From Anianabacter salinae (lineage in GTDB: Bacteria; Pseudomonadota; Alphaproteobacteria; Rhodobacterales; Rhodobacteraceae): a DNA stretch of 64,000 nucleotides. The notes beneath the pieces are model-generated. The model did not search any database, had not been told where the DNA came from, and saw only the letters and a list, made by a program, of their open reading frames with translations. Shown here piece after piece: positions 18,547-27,946 of the stretch. The stretch is taken from contig NZ_JAHQZS010000001.1 of NCBI RefSeq assembly GCF_019061145.1, positions 682,001 through 746,000 on the forward strand. The letters are read 5' to 3'. Numbering within the stretch: the first letter of the stretch is position 1; the number at the start of each line of letters is the position of its first letter. Both the position numbers and the translations under genes were made by a program.

Positions 18547-19071
18547 CGGGTTCCGCCTTGCCGCACGCGTTATGGCGATGGACGATCGGACCTGGCGGCG
18601 ACACGCCAACCCGTGGTCGGGCTATTCGCGCATGGCCGCCCTTCCCCTGATCGTGCTGGCCGTATGGAGCAGGGTTTGGATCGGCTGGTGGTCCGTGGTT
18701 CCGGTCGCCGGTGTCGTGCTCTGGACTTGGGCCAACCCGCGCATCTTTCCGCAGCCCGCGCGCCTTGACCGCTGGATGAGCCGCGCGGTTCTGGGAGAGC
18801 GCATCTTTCTGGAACATCGCGCCGAGATCCCGGCGCATCATCGTGTCTGGGCATCGCGCTTGGCTGGGCCGCCCTGCCGGGCACGGCGGTGATGATCCTT
18901 GGCCTAGCGATCCTGTGGTGGGAAGGGGCGGTGTTCGGCGCCGCCCTCGCTGCGCTGGCCAAGCTGTGGTTCGTGGACCGCATGGTGTGGCTGCATGACG
19001 ATTGGACCGGCGCGGGCCGCACAGTGCCCGGAATGGGGCCCGGAATGGAGCCCGGAATGGAGGATGTCTGA
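18539..19071 (+). pseudogene. Frameshifted membrane-protein gene (DUF6653-like)
   Basis: The ATG at 18539 begins MADGFRLAARVMAMDDRT and continues with two hydrophobic stretches (about residues 36-62), stopping at 18892 after a tail (SRLAGPPCRARR) that looks out of frame. In the +2 shifted frame, the sequence from about 18841 to 19071 continues as LGIALGWAALPGTAVMILG, then LAILWWEGAVFGAALAALAK and LWFVDRMVWLHDDW, which completes the membrane protein I recall from relatives (tentatively DUF6653). A one-base change between about 18838 and 18852 would rejoin the halves. It is either a real frameshift mutation or a sequencing error; the end carries a 12-bp triple repeat. Confidence 0.7.
19027..19062 (+). 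repeat. Three tandem 12-bp units encoding PGM(G/E)
   Basis: CCCGGAATGGGG, CCCGGAATGGAG and CCCGGAATGGAG lie head to tail, encoding Pro-Gly-Met-(Gly/Glu) in the second-half frame of the broken gene. The last unit also supplies the GGAGG-like ribosome binding site of liuC (ATG at 19071). Copy number could change by slippage, altering the tail of the upstream protein. Confidence 0.8.
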
Positions 19072-19838
19072 TGGAAACGATCCGGATCGACCGTGACGCG
19101 CGCGGCGTGGCGACGCTGACCCTGACGCGGGCCGACAAGCACAACGCGATGAGCGCGCAGATGATCGCCGAGTTGACGGACGCCGCCGCGCGGCTGGGCG
19201 GGGATGACGCCGTGCGCGTCGTGGTGCTGGCCGCCGAGGGGCGCAGCTTCTGTGCGGGCGGCGATCTGGCGTGGATGCAGGCGCAGATGGCAGCCGATCC
19301 CGAGACGCGCTTTGCCGAGGCGCGCAAGCTGGCGCTGATGCTCAAGGCGCTGGACGAGATGCCGAAGCCGCTGATCGGTCGTGTGCAGGGGCAGGCCTTC
19401 GGCGGCGGGCTGGGCCTGATGTCGGTGTGCGATATCGCCATCGGGGCGACGGGCGCGAAGTTCGGGCTGACCGAGACGCGGCTGGGGCTGATCCCGGCCA
19501 CCATCGGCCCCTATGTCGTGGCGCGCATGGGCGCGGCCAAGGCGCGTCGCATCTTCGCCTCGCCGCGCCTGTTCGGCGCCGAGGAGGCGCGCGATCTGGA
19601 CCTTCTGGCGCGTGTCGTGCCGCCCGAGGCTCTGGATGAGGCCGTCGAGGCCGAAGTGGCGCCCTATCTGGATGCCGCGCCGGGCGCCGTCGCCGCCGCC
19701 AAGGCGCTGGTGCGCAGGCTGGGGCCGGTCATCGACGATGCGGTCATCGACGACACCATCCGCGCGCTGGTGGACCGCTGGGACACGGTCGAGGGACGGG
19801 ACCGTGTTGCCGCGTTCTTTGCCTCTCGCAAGGGCTAG
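19071..19838 (+). CDS. liuC: Methylglutaconyl-CoA hydratase (crotonase family)
   Basis: Hydrates 3-methylglutaconyl-CoA to HMG-CoA, the step between LiuBD and LiuE. The 255-residue crotonase has RADKHNAMSAQMIAELTDA, the oxyanion loop AEGRSFCAGGDLAWM and RVQGQAFGGGLGLMSVCDIAI, and TETRLGLIPATIGPYVVARMG; the Glu in LTETRLGL is a catalytic candidate. Family members also hydrate other enoyl-CoAs, but the operon completes the leucine pathway only with this step. Overlaps the stop of the broken gene by one base. No obvious terminator follows before nuoA. Confidence 0.93.
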   Translation: METIRIDRDARGVATLTLTRADKHNAMSAQMIAELTDAAARLGGDDAVRVVVLAAEGRSFCAGGDLAWMQAQMAADPETRFAEARKLALMLKALDEMPKPLIGRVQGQAFGGGLGLMSVCDIAIGATGAKFGLTETRLGLIPATIGPYVVARMGAAKARRIFASPRLFGAEEARDLDLLARVVPPEALDEAVEAEVAPYLDAAPGAVAAAKALVRRLGPVIDDAVIDDTIRALVDRWDTVEGRDRVAAFFASRKG

Positions 19839-19904
19839 TGGACCGATCCTGCGGCACAGCCGCCCGAACGCACGCTTTCACGGCGGAATTGAACCCGGCT
19901 TCGG

Positions 19905-19933
19905 TTGACCACCCCGCAGGGCAGGAGTAGGTC
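19905..19933 (+). promoter_or_regulatory. Weak candidate promoter for the nuo operon
   Basis: TTGACC (19905-19910), 17 bases, TAGGTC (19928-19933), about 45 bases before the nuoA start. The -35 is good, the -10 poor. The 146-bp gap between liuC and nuoA contains no clear terminator, so read-through from the leucine operon is possible. Confidence 0.3.
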
Positions 19934-19984
19934 ATGCGCAACCTGTAGACCATGCGCTTCCAATTCGCATGAAAGGAGCTGGCC

Positions 19985-20350
19985 GTGGACGAACTGCTGC
20001 GCGAATACCTCCCCATCCTGCTGTTTATCGGGGTCTCGCTTGGCCTTGGCTTGATCCTGATGCTGTCGGCGCTTCTGGTCGCGCCGTCGAACCCCGATCC
20101 CGAGAAGGTGTCGGCCTACGAATGCGGCTTCAACGCCTTCGACGATGCCCGGATGAAGTTCGACGTGCGCTTCTACCTGGTGTCGATCCTGTTCATCATC
20201 TTCGATCTGGAAATCGCCTTCCTGTTCCCCTGGGCCGTCGCGTTCAAGGATGTCGGGCTGGTCGGGTTCTGGTCGATGATGGTCTTTCTGGCCGTGCTGA
20301 CGGTCGGTTTTGCCTATGAGTGGAAGAAAGGGGCCCTCGAATGGGAGTGA
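19985..20350 (+). CDS. nuoA: NADH-quinone oxidoreductase subunit A
   Basis: Small membrane subunit of complex I, 121 residues, with three membrane segments (about 9-31, 64-85, 92-113) and the conserved loop [21 protein letters not shown] that lies near the quinone tunnel. The GTG start at 19985 follows AAGGAGC; an ATG at 19969 is out of frame. First gene of a 14-subunit nuo operon. It overlaps nuoB by ten bases. Confidence 0.96.
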   Translation: MDELLREYLPILLFIGVSLGLGLILMLSALLVAPSNPDPEKVSAYECGFNAFDDARMKFDVRFYLVSILFIIFDLEIAFLFPWAVAFKDVGLVGFWSMMVFLAVLTVGFAYEWKKGALEWE

Positions 20351-20874
20351 GCACCGCCGTGAACACCGCAGGGGGCGACAACGAGGTCGCCACCCAGACC
20401 CTCAACCGTCAGCTTCAGGACAAGGGGTTCCTTGTCACCTCGACCGAGGACCTCATCAACTGGGCGCGCACCGGGTCGCTGCACTGGATGACCTTCGGTC
20501 TGGCCTGCTGCGCCGTCGAGATGATGCACACCTCTATGCCGCGCTATGACGCCGAACGCTTCGGTATCGCGCCGCGCGCGTCGCCGCGTCAGGCCGACGT
20601 GATGATCGTCGCCGGCACGCTGACCAACAAGATGGCGCCTGCCCTGCGCAAGGTCTACGACCAGATGCCCGAGCCGCGCTACGTGATCTCGATGGGGTCC
20701 TGCGCGAATGGCGGCGGCTATTACCACTACAGCTATTCCGTGGTGCGCGGCTGCGACCGGATCGTTCCCGTGGACATCTACGTTCCCGGCTGCCCGCCCA
20801 CGGCAGAGGCGCTGCTGTACGGCATCCTCCAGTTGCAGCGGAAGATCCGCCGCACCGGCACGATCCGGCGCTAG
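20341..20874 (+). CDS. nuoB: NADH-quinone oxidoreductase subunit B
   Basis: Carries the terminal [4Fe-4S] cluster N2 next to the quinone site. 177 residues; ligand cysteines are visible in [10 protein letters not shown] (two adjacent), MGSCANGGG and [10 protein letters not shown], all conserved. The ATG at 20341 ([11 protein letters not shown]) follows AAAGGGG inside nuoA; an in-frame GTG at 20347 is an alternative. Sequence is nearly identical to other alphaproteobacterial NuoB across the central domain. Confidence 0.97.
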   Translation: MGVSTAVNTAGGDNEVATQTLNRQLQDKGFLVTSTEDLINWARTGSLHWMTFGLACCAVEMMHTSMPRYDAERFGIAPRASPRQADVMIVAGTLTNKMAPALRKVYDQMPEPRYVISMGSCANGGGYYHYSYSVVRGCDRIVPVDIYVPGCPPTAEALLYGILQLQRKIRRTGTIRR

Positions 20875-20901
20875 GCGCGGGACGCGAAAGGAAGGTTATC
20901 C

Positions 20902-21525
20902 ATGACCCAGGCATTGCAAGAGCTTGGCCAGCACATCGAGGCGAAGCGCCCCGATTGCGTGGTCCGCTGGTCGGTGGCGCTGGACGAGTTGACGGTCGAG
21001 ATCGCGCCGTCCTCGATCCTCAGCTTCGCCGAGTTCCTGAAAGCCGATTCGACCTGCCGCTTCACAACGCTGGTGGACATCACCGGCGTCGACTGGCCCG
21101 AGCGGGACGCGCGGTTCGACGTGGTCTATCACTTCCTGTCGATGTGGCAGAACCACCGCATCCGCGTGAAGGCCGCCGTGCGCGAGGATCAGACGGTCGC
21201 GTCGATCTCGGGCGTCTACCATTCGGCCAACTGGTACGAGCGCGAAGTGTTCGACATGTTCGGCATCCTGTTCACCGGCCATCCCGACCTGCGGCGCATC
21301 CTGACCGATTACGGGTTCCGCGGGCATCCGCTGCGCAAGGATTTCCCGACCACGGGTTACACCGAAGTGCGCTATGACGAAGAGCAGAAGCGCGTCGTCT
21401 ACGAGCCGGTCAAGCTGGTACAGGAATACCGCCAGTTCGATTTCATGAGCCCGTGGGAAGGGGCCAATTACATCCTTCCGGGCGATGAAAAAGGCGGCGA
21501 CAAGGCCGCGGAGGCAAAGGCCTGA
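20902..21525 (+). CDS. nuoC: NADH-quinone oxidoreductase subunit C (30 kDa)
   Basis: Peripheral-arm subunit, 207 residues, separate from NuoD as in alphaproteobacteria and mitochondria rather than fused as in E. coli. Signature [41 protein letters not shown] is present (given here in parts: [32 protein letters not shown]). A lysine/alanine-rich tail follows. AAGGAAGG precedes the ATG. The next gene is a sulfotransferase rather than nuoD. Confidence 0.96.
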   Translation: MTQALQELGQHIEAKRPDCVVRWSVALDELTVEIAPSSILSFAEFLKADSTCRFTTLVDITGVDWPERDARFDVVYHFLSMWQNHRIRVKAAVREDQTVASISGVYHSANWYEREVFDMFGILFTGHPDLRRILTDYGFRGHPLRKDFPTTGYTEVRYDEEQKRVVYEPVKLVQEYRQFDFMSPWEGANYILPGDEKGGDKAAEAKA

Positions 21526-21528
21526 TCC

Positions 21529-22407
21529 ATGGGCGAGGCGACGCTTCTCTACGGGATCGGCGCTGCCAAGGCGGGAACGTCCTGGCTGCACCGCTATCTG
21601 TCGCTGCACCCCGAGGTGGCGATGCCCGAGCCCAAGGAACTGCACTTCTTCGACAGCCTCGAATTCGGCGGGCGGTTGAAAGAGGTCGACAAGACCATGC
21701 GCCGCATCGCCATGCTTGAGATGAAGGCCGAAACCGCCGCGCCCGAACGCCGCGCGGCGCTGCAGCGCCGCCATGCCGATCTGTGCCGCTATGGCGCGTT
21801 GATGGCGGATGAGGGCGTCGGTCCGCGCGACTATGCCGCCTTTCTGCGCGAGGCCGCAAATGGCCGCCGGGTTGTCGGCGACATCACCCCGGCCTACGCG
21901 CTCTTGCCCGAAGCGCGGTTCCGCGAGATGGCGGGGCTGGCGCCGCAGACGCGGTTCGTCATGATCCTGCGCGACCCGGTGGACCGGGCGTGGTCCAACA
22001 TTCGCGGCGCCGCAGCGCGCCGGGCCGAGCGGCCCGAGCAGGTGGCAGAGATCGCACAGCGCATCCTTGGCCGCGTGTTCAGCGGCGAGGCGACGGACGT
22101 GATCGACCGCTCGGATTATCGCGGCACCCTGACACGGCTGTTCAACGCCGTTCCCGGCCCGCACATCCTGATCGAGTTCTTCGAGCGGCTGTTCGAGACC
22201 GAGACGCTGACGCGCATCTGCGGTTTCCTGGGCATCGCGCCCCGTCCCGGCGAGGCGGACCGCACCGTCCACGGCGGCGTGCGCATTCCGCTGTCGCAGG
22301 AAAGCCGGGCGCGGCTGCGTGACCAGCTTGCCCCGCAATACGAATACGTCGCCGACAGGTTCGGCGCGGCGCTGCCCCCCGCCTGGGCGGCCAACATGAA
22401 GGTGTGA
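21529..22407 (+). CDS. Sulfotransferase inserted between nuoC and nuoD
   Basis: A 292-residue PAPS-dependent sulfotransferase. The 5'-phosphosulfate loop is [20 protein letters not shown] near the N-terminus, followed by [11 protein letters not shown]; the 3'-phosphate motif is [18 protein letters not shown]. The sequence is of the N-/O-sulfotransferase type acting on carbohydrate or small molecules. It starts three bases after nuoC and ends two bases before nuoD, on the same strand, so it is co-transcribed with complex I. No known link to complex I; the acceptor is unknown. Codon use looks like the neighbours, so transfer, if any, is old. Confidence 0.9.
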   Translation: MGEATLLYGIGAAKAGTSWLHRYLSLHPEVAMPEPKELHFFDSLEFGGRLKEVDKTMRRIAMLEMKAETAAPERRAALQRRHADLCRYGALMADEGVGPRDYAAFLREAANGRRVVGDITPAYALLPEARFREMAGLAPQTRFVMILRDPVDRAWSNIRGAAARRAERPEQVAEIAQRILGRVFSGEATDVIDRSDYRGTLTRLFNAVPGPHILIEFFERLFETETLTRICGFLGIAPRPGEADRTVHGGVRIPLSQESRARLRDQLAPQYEYVADRFGAALPPAWAANMKV

Positions 22408-22408
22408 C

Positions 22409-23623
22409 ATGGACGGAAAATTCGAAGACGCCGTGACGGGCGAACAGAAGATCCGCAACTTCAACATCAACTTCGGCCCGCAGCATCCTGCGGCGCACGG
22501 CGTGCTGCGCATGGTGCTGGAACTCGACGGCGAACTGGTCGAACGGGTGGACCCGCACATCGGCCTGCTTCATCGCGGGACCGAAAAGCTGATGGAAAGC
22601 CGCACCTACCTGCAGAACCTGCCGTATTTCGACCGGCTCGACTATGTCGGCACGATGAACCAAGAACACGCCTGGTGCCTTGTGATCGAAAAGCTGACCG
22701 GCACCGTGGTGCCGCGCCGCGCGTCCATAATCCGCGTGCTGTACTGCGAGATCGGGCGCATCCTGAACCACCTTCTGAACGTCACGACGCAGGCGCTGGA
22801 CGTGGGCGCGCTGACCCCGCCGCTCTGGGGGTTCGAGGAGCGCGAAAAGCTGATGGGCTTCTACGAGCGGGCGTCGGGCGCACGCCTGCATGCGGCCTAT
22901 TTCCGCCCCGGCGGCGTGCACCAGGACATCTCGGACGAGCTGGTCGACGACATCGAGGCGTGGTGCGATCCGTTCCTTGCCGTGCTGGACGACATCGACG
23001 ACCTGTTGACCGAGAACCGCATCTTCAAGCAGCGCAACGCGGACATCGGCGTCGTGACGGAAGAGGATATCCTCAACTGGGGCTTCTCGGGGCCGATGGT
23101 GCGCGGGTCGGGCCTCGCTTGGGATCTGCGGCGCGCTCAGCCCTATGAGTGCTACGACGAGTTCGAATTCCAGATCCCCGTGGGCAAGAACGGCGATTGC
23201 TATGACCGCTACCTTGTCCGCATGGCCGAGATGCGCGAGAGCGTGAAGATCATGCGGCAGGCCTGCGCCAAACTGCGCGAGCCGCAGAACAAGGGCGACG
23301 TGCTGACCCGGGGCAAGCTGTCGCCGCCGACGCGCAGCGACATGAAGACCTCGATGGAAGCGCTCATTCACCACTTCAAGCTTTACACCGAGGGCTTCCA
23401 CGTCCCCGAGGGCGAGGTCTATTGCGCGGTCGAGGCACCCAAGGGCGAGTTCGGCGTGTATCTTGTGGCAGACGGCACCAACCGCCCCTACCGCGCCAAG
23501 CTGCGCGCGCCGGGGTATCCGCACCTGCATGCGATGGATCACCTGTGCAAGGGCCACCAGCTGGCCGACGTCTCGGCGATCCTCGGCTCGCTCGACATCG
23601 TCTTCGGGGAGATCGACCGCTGA
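22409..23623 (+). CDS. nuoD: NADH-quinone oxidoreductase subunit D (49 kDa)
   Basis: Quinone-binding subunit related to the hydrogenase large subunit. 404 residues, containing [20 protein letters not shown] at the quinone site (with the conserved His), [19 protein letters not shown] and the C-terminal [25 protein letters not shown] region. Length and termini match the family. The stop TGA shares its A with the ATG of a 52-residue membrane protein. Confidence 0.97.
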   Translation: MDGKFEDAVTGEQKIRNFNINFGPQHPAAHGVLRMVLELDGELVERVDPHIGLLHRGTEKLMESRTYLQNLPYFDRLDYVGTMNQEHAWCLVIEKLTGTVVPRRASIIRVLYCEIGRILNHLLNVTTQALDVGALTPPLWGFEEREKLMGFYERASGARLHAAYFRPGGVHQDISDELVDDIEAWCDPFLAVLDDIDDLLTENRIFKQRNADIGVVTEEDILNWGFSGPMVRGSGLAWDLRRAQPYECYDEFEFQIPVGKNGDCYDRYLVRMAEMRESVKIMRQACAKLREPQNKGDVLTRGKLSPPTRSDMKTSMEALIHHFKLYTEGFHVPEGEVYCAVEAPKGEFGVYLVADGTNRPYRAKLRAPGYPHLHAMDHLCKGHQLADVSAILGSLDIVFGEIDR

Positions 23624-23781
23624 TGGGTGCCGTGACCGTATCGCTTTGGGTCGTCCTTGTCGGGGCTGTCGCCGGTGCTGCCGCCGTCTATGGCGCGCGC
23701 GGGCGCAACCGCTTTGTCAGCGGCGCAATCATCGGGGCCGTGGTTGCCCTTCTGATGTCCATTCTACGAGGGTTTGTCTGA
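23623..23781 (+). CDS. Small two-segment membrane protein in the nuo operon
   Basis: A 52-residue protein ([19 protein letters not shown] at the start) with two predicted membrane helices, about 5-22 and 33-49, separated by YGARGRNRF, a basic loop. It starts on the last base of the nuoD stop codon and ends one base before nuoE, so it is surely translated from the nuo message. I recognise no family; relatives carry unnamed small genes at similar places. A complex I assembly or accessory subunit is possible but unproven. Confidence 0.65.
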   Translation: MGAVTVSLWVVLVGAVAGAAAVYGARGRNRFVSGAIIGAVVALLMSILRGFV

Positions 23782-23782
23782 A

Positions 23783-24922
23783 ATGCTCCGCCGTCTTTAC
23801 CATGACCAGCCCGCCAACTTTGCCTTCACACCCGAGAACCGCGAATGGGCCGAGGCGCAGATCACCAAGTATCCGGCGGGCCGTCAGGCCAGCGCGATCA
23901 TCCCGCTGCTGTGGCGCGCGCAGGAACAGGAAGGCTGGCTGAGCCGCCCGGCGATCGAGCATGTCGCGGACATGCTGGGCCTTGCCTACATGCGCGCGCT
24001 CGAGGTGGCGACGTTCTACTTCATGTTCCAGCTTCAGCCGGTGGGCAGCGTCGCGAACATCCAGGTCTGCGGCACCACGTCCTGCATGATCTGCGGCGCC
24101 GAGGACCTGATGGCGGTGTGCAAGGACAAGATCGCCAAGCGCCCGCATGAGGTGTCGGCGGACGGCAAGTTCAGCTGGGAAGAGGTCGAGTGCCTGGGCG
24201 CCTGCGCCAACGCGCCGATGGCCCAGATCGGCAAGGATTACTACGAAGACCTGACCGCCGAGCGGCTGGGCGAGATCATCGACGAATTGGCGGCGGGCAA
24301 GGTGCCGACGCCGGGCCCGCAGAACGGGCGCTATGCGTCCGAGCCGATGTCGGGGCTGACCAGCCTGATGGAATATGATTCGGGCCACACCAAGCACAAC
24401 GCAAGTGTCCAGATTGCCACAGACCTCGGCGACACCGTAAAGCGCATCGACGGCACCGAAGTGCCGCTGCGCACGCCGTGGAACCCCGAGACGGACGTGA
24501 ACGTCGATGTCAGATCGACACCGAAAAGCCCGCGCCCCGCCAAGGGTGTGCCCATCGACGAGACTGGCATCGACGAACGCGAGGCACCGGCGAAAGGCAC
24601 CGGGCATCCGCCCGCCACCGAACCGGGTGAAGCCGCTGAACGTCCGCAGAAAAAGCCGCAATCGCTGAGCGGGCCGCGCGGCGGCGGAGCGGACGACCTC
24701 AAGAAGATCAAGGGCGTCGGGCCCAAGCTGGAACAGCTGTTGCAGTCGCTGGGTTTCTACCACTTCGACCAGATCGCAGGCTGGACCGAAGAAGAGGTCG
24801 CATGGGTCGATGAGAACCTCGAAGGGTTCCGCGGCCGCGTGACCCGCGACGACTGGCAGGCGCAGGCGAAGGTGCTTGCGTCGGGGGGCGAGACAGATTT
24901 CTCCAAACGCGCTAAGTATTAG
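23783..24922 (+). CDS. nuoE: NADH-quinone oxidoreductase subunit E with C-terminal extension
   Basis: The 24-kDa subunit holding a [2Fe-2S] cluster: ligands C96, C101, C137 and C141 in VCGTTSCMI and CLGACANAP. The protein is 379 residues, about twice the E. coli length. After the core (1-175) comes a charged, proline-rich linker and then, at about 303-370, a domain [19 protein letters not shown] with [19 protein letters not shown] that resembles helix-hairpin-helix DNA-binding domains. The same domain ends the next gene. The ATG at 23783 is preferred to the in-frame TTG at 23774. A long NuoE is known from Rhodobacter. Confidence 0.95.
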   Translation: MLRRLYHDQPANFAFTPENREWAEAQITKYPAGRQASAIIPLLWRAQEQEGWLSRPAIEHVADMLGLAYMRALEVATFYFMFQLQPVGSVANIQVCGTTSCMICGAEDLMAVCKDKIAKRPHEVSADGKFSWEEVECLGACANAPMAQIGKDYYEDLTAERLGEIIDELAAGKVPTPGPQNGRYASEPMSGLTSLMEYDSGHTKHNASVQIATDLGDTVKRIDGTEVPLRTPWNPETDVNVDVRSTPKSPRPAKGVPIDETGIDEREAPAKGTGHPPATEPGEAAERPQKKPQSLSGPRGGGADDLKKIKGVGPKLEQLLQSLGFYHFDQIAGWTEEEVAWVDENLEGFRGRVTRDDWQAQAKVLASGGETDFSKRAKY

Positions 24923-24958
24923 GCGCAACAAGCACTCTGGCTTTAAGGAGATAACAAA

Positions 24959-25822
24959 ATGGCTTCCAAAGAGACGCAAGGATCGCTGCTTTTGGTTGCC
25001 GTTCTTGCAGGGACGGTAGGTATCGTAGCGTTCGTCGCCCTCATGGTTCTGGGCGGTTTCGGGTTCAATCCGGCCTTCTTCCTCGCGATTTTCGTCGCGC
25101 TGGTGGTGGCCGTGATCCTGTATCGTGGCTTTCATCACAAGCCGGATCATCCCGGTGATGGCGGCGCGCGCAGCGTGAAGGACGGCGCGGGCCACGGAAC
25201 GGCTGGCACTTCGACAGGAACGGCAGCGGCTGGGGCGGCATCGGCGTCGGCAAGCGCCTCGTCCGCTTCGGCGGCGACAGGCCCGGGTGCGTCCGCAGTT
25301 GATGCGACGCCTGCCGCGGGCGGCGCCGCCGCCCCGGCGGCACCGGCGGCAAAAGGCACAAGCGAGGCAGAGGCGCCAGCCTCTGCCGCCATGGCGCCAA
25401 AGACGACCGCTCCGGCGGCGGCCCCGGCCAGCGCGGCCCCGGCGGCGGCCCCGCCAAAAGCCGATCCCACGCCCGCCGACCAGCCTTCGGGCACCGGCGC
25501 CACAGCGGGCACAGCCCCCGCCGACGTGAAGGCCGAGGACAAGCCGGCGATGATGGACAAGCCCCGTGACGGCGGGCCGGACAACCTGAAGGAAATCAAG
25601 GGGATCGGTCCGAAGCTCGAAGTCATGCTGAACGGCATGGGGGTTTATCACTTCGACCAGATCGCGGGCTGGACCGAGCGTGAACTGGCCTGGGTCGACC
25701 AGAACCTCGAAGGGTTCAAGGGCCGGGCCAGCCGCGACAACTGGGTTTCCCAGGCCAAGACCCTTGCCACGGGGGCCGAGACCGAATTCTCGACCCGCGT
25801 TCAGAAGGGCAACGTTTACTGA
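24959..25822 (+). CDS. Membrane protein sharing the NuoE C-terminal domain
   Basis: A 287-residue protein with two membrane helices (about 9-32 and 36-56), a long Ala/Pro/Ser-rich disordered linker (about 65-205), and a C-terminal domain at 207-272 ([39 protein letters not shown]) that is very similar to the end of NuoE. KGIGPK is a helix-hairpin-helix motif. The strong AAGGAG site and the position directly behind nuoE suggest a functional pair, perhaps an accessory protein tethering the peripheral arm to the membrane; that is inference. Annotated in related genomes as a predicted 5' DNA nuclease-like protein, which I think is misleading. Confidence 0.85.
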   Translation: MASKETQGSLLLVAVLAGTVGIVAFVALMVLGGFGFNPAFFLAIFVALVVAVILYRGFHHKPDHPGDGGARSVKDGAGHGTAGTSTGTAAAGAASASASASSASAATGPGASAVDATPAAGGAAAPAAPAAKGTSEAEAPASAAMAPKTTAPAAAPASAAPAAAPPKADPTPADQPSGTGATAGTAPADVKAEDKPAMMDKPRDGGPDNLKEIKGIGPKLEVMLNGMGVYHFDQIAGWTERELAWVDQNLEGFKGRASRDNWVSQAKTLATGAETEFSTRVQKGNVY

Positions 25823-25830
25823 GGACACGC

Positions 25831-26061
25831 ATGACCCAAGGGTCCGACAAGGACAGGGAACTGGCACGGCAGGCGCGCATCGTCGCGCTTGTCATCGCCG
25901 CCACGATGATCGTCTGGATGGCGGGAACGTGGATCGGCGGCGCGATCGGCCTTCCCGCCCGCTATGCGTTCCTCTTCGATTTCGCGGCCCTCGCCGGATT
26001 TGTCTGGGCGATGGTCGTGACCTATCAGATCTGGCGGAAACGCCGGGACAACGAAGGATGA
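25831..26061 (+). CDS. Small membrane protein (DUF5337-like)
   Basis: A 76-residue protein with an N-terminal charged stretch ([19 protein letters not shown]) and two membrane helices (about 17-37 and 46-66), ending KRRRDNEG-like basic residues. Matches my memory of DUF5337, a family found in Rhodobacteraceae nuo operons. Eight bases after the previous gene and four before nuoF. Function unknown; a complex I accessory or assembly role is possible. Confidence 0.75.
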   Translation: MTQGSDKDRELARQARIVALVIAATMIVWMAGTWIGGAIGLPARYAFLFDFAALAGFVWAMVVTYQIWRKRRDNEG

Positions 26062-26065
26062 GGCA

Positions 26066-27361
26066 ATGCTGAGCGACAAGGACCGGATCTTTACCAATCT
26101 CTACGGGATGCACGAGCGCACCTTGAAAGGTGCGCAGGCCCGTGGCCATTGGGACGGCACCGCCGACATCCTCGGCAAGGGCCGGGACTGGATCATCGAT
26201 ACGATGAAGGCCTCTGGCCTGCGCGGACGTGGTGGCGCGGGCTTTCCGACCGGGCTGAAATGGTCGTTCATGCCCAAGGAGTCGGATGGTCGCCCCTCCT
26301 ACCTGGTGCTGAACGCCGACGAGTCCGAGCCGGGCACCTGCAAGGACCGCGAGATCATGCGCCATGATCCGCATACCCTGATCGAGGGCTGCCTGATCGC
26401 GTCTTTCGCGATGCAGGCGCATGCCTGCTACATTTACATTCGCGGCGAATACATCCGCGAGCGCGAGGCGCTGCAGATCGCCATCGACGAGGCCTATGAC
26501 GCGGGACTTGTCGGCAAGAACGCCTGCGGCTCCGGCTGGGATTTCGACATCTACCTGCACCACGGCGCGGGGGCCTATATCTGCGGCGAGGAAACCGCGC
26601 TTCTGGAATCGCTCGAAGGCCGCAAGGGGATGCCGCGCCTCAAGCCGCCGTTCCCGGCGGGGGCGGGGCTTTATGGCTGCCCGACGACGGTGAACAACGT
26701 CGAATCCATCGCCGTCGTGCCGACCATCCTGCGCCGGGGCGCGGAGTGGTTCGCAGGCTTCGGCCGCCCGAACAACGCGGGCACCAAGGTCTTCGCGATC
26801 TCGGGCCATGTGAACAACCCCTGCGTCGTCGAAGAAGCAATGTCGATCACCTTTGAAGAGCTGATCGAAACCCATTGCGGCGGCATTCGCGGCGGCTGGG
26901 ACAATCTCAAGGCGGTGATCCCCGGCGGGTCTTCGGTGCCCTGCATCCGCGGCGAGAACATGCGCGAGGCGATCATGGATTTCGACTATCTGCGCGAGCA
27001 GCGGTCGGGCCTTGGCACCGCCGCGATCATCGTGATGGACAAGCAGACCGACATTATCAAGGCGATCTGGCGGCTGGCGAAGTTCTACAAGCACGAAAGC
27101 TGTGGCCAGTGCACGCCGTGCCGCGAAGGCACCGGCTGGATGATGCGTGTGATGGAACGGCTGGTGACGGGCGACGCCGAAGTCGAGGAAATCGACATGC
27201 TGCTGGACGTGACCAAGCAGGTCGAGGGCCACACCATCTGCGCGCTCGGCGACGCGGCGGCCTGGCCGATCCAGGGCCTTATCCGCAACTTCCGCGACGA
27301 AATCGAGGACCGCATCAAGCACAAGCGCACCGGACGCGTCAGCGCTGTGGCGGCGGAGTGA
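26066..27361 (+). CDS. nuoF: NADH-quinone oxidoreductase subunit F (51 kDa, NADH-binding)
   Basis: Holds FMN, the NADH site and cluster N3. 431 residues. FMN/NADH motifs are [17 protein letters not shown] and [18 protein letters not shown]; cluster N3 is built by [16 protein letters not shown] and the later cysteine in [12 protein letters not shown]. The C-terminal tail [11 protein letters not shown] is short. GAGG lies before the ATG. The stop overlaps or nearly overlaps the next small gene. Confidence 0.97.
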   Translation: MLSDKDRIFTNLYGMHERTLKGAQARGHWDGTADILGKGRDWIIDTMKASGLRGRGGAGFPTGLKWSFMPKESDGRPSYLVLNADESEPGTCKDREIMRHDPHTLIEGCLIASFAMQAHACYIYIRGEYIREREALQIAIDEAYDAGLVGKNACGSGWDFDIYLHHGAGAYICGEETALLESLEGRKGMPRLKPPFPAGAGLYGCPTTVNNVESIAVVPTILRRGAEWFAGFGRPNNAGTKVFAISGHVNNPCVVEEAMSITFEELIETHCGGIRGGWDNLKAVIPGGSSVPCIRGENMREAIMDFDYLREQRSGLGTAAIIVMDKQTDIIKAIWRLAKFYKHESCGQCTPCREGTGWMMRVMERLVTGDAEVEEIDMLLDVTKQVEGHTICALGDAAAWPIQGLIRNFRDEIEDRIKHKRTGRVSAVAAE

Positions 27362-27366
27362 TCGGG

Positions 27367-27591
27367 GTGACGGACGAAACTGGCAACCTGATCCTCGAAT
27401 ACATGCGCAAGTTCGAGAGGACGCTCGCGGACATGCGGGCGGATATGCACGACATGCGTGACGATATTCGTGACCTTGGAAAACGCACGACGAACGTGGA
27501 AGAGCAGTTGAGCATCCTGAATCGTCGCATGGACCGCTTCGACGACAGATTGTCGCGTATTGAAAAGCGCCTTGATCTAGTGGAGGGCTGA
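27367..27591 (+). CDS. Small coiled-coil protein in the nuo operon
   Basis: A 74-residue protein with heptad-like spacing of hydrophobic residues and many charged ones: FERTLADMRADMHDMRDDIR and SILNRRMDRFDDRLSRIEKR. A single long coiled coil, no membrane segment, no cysteines. Start is either GTG 27367, which has GGCGGAG upstream, or GTG 27358, which overlaps the nuoF stop. Codon use is a little less GC-rich than nuoF. Unknown family; could be a dimerising accessory protein. Confidence 0.6.
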   Translation: MTDETGNLILEYMRKFERTLADMRADMHDMRDDIRDLGKRTTNVEEQLSILNRRMDRFDDRLSRIEKRLDLVEG

Positions 27592-27594
27592 GCC

Positions 27595-27942
27595 ATGCGT
27601 AACCTTTTGATCTTCATGGCCCTTCTGGTCGTACTTCCGTCCTGTTCGCGCGTCACGAATGCCGTGAGCGGCGACGCCCCGACGACCTTCGAAGGCATCC
27701 GCTTCAAATCGAAACTCTCGGCGAGTTCCGACGACCGCCGCGCCTTTACCGTGAACGTGACACCGTTCACGGTGAACCCCCGTGCCGCGCTGGAATCGGG
27801 GCGCTACGAGGCGACCAAGTATTGTCTGCGGGAATACGGCGGCTCGGACACCGACTGGACCGTCGGCCCTGATGCCGATCCCGCCGGCTTCCAGCCGGTG
27901 AACGACACCGTGGTCCTGTCGGGCCGCTGCACACAAAGCTGA
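27595..27942 (+). CDS. Lipoprotein of unknown function in the nuo operon
   Basis: A 115-residue protein with a lipoprotein signal (MRNLLIFMALLVVLPSCSRV, lipobox LPSC, lipidated C17). The mature part has SKLSASSDDRRAFTVNVTPF and a pair of cysteines, Cys in ATKYCLREYGG and SGRCTQS near the end, that could form a disulfide in the periplasm. Starts three bases after the coiled-coil gene. Not recognised; resembles small periplasmic lipoproteins common in this family. Confidence 0.7.
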   Translation: MRNLLIFMALLVVLPSCSRVTNAVSGDAPTTFEGIRFKSKLSASSDDRRAFTVNVTPFTVNPRAALESGRYEATKYCLREYGGSDTDWTVGPDADPAGFQPVNDTVVLSGRCTQS

Positions 27943-27946
27943 GACG

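Noticed and set aside
18889-19071. Separate 60-codon gene starting at GTG 18889
   Set aside because: It is the second half of the frameshifted membrane-protein gene, as its first residues continue the hydrophobic pattern of the upstream frame.
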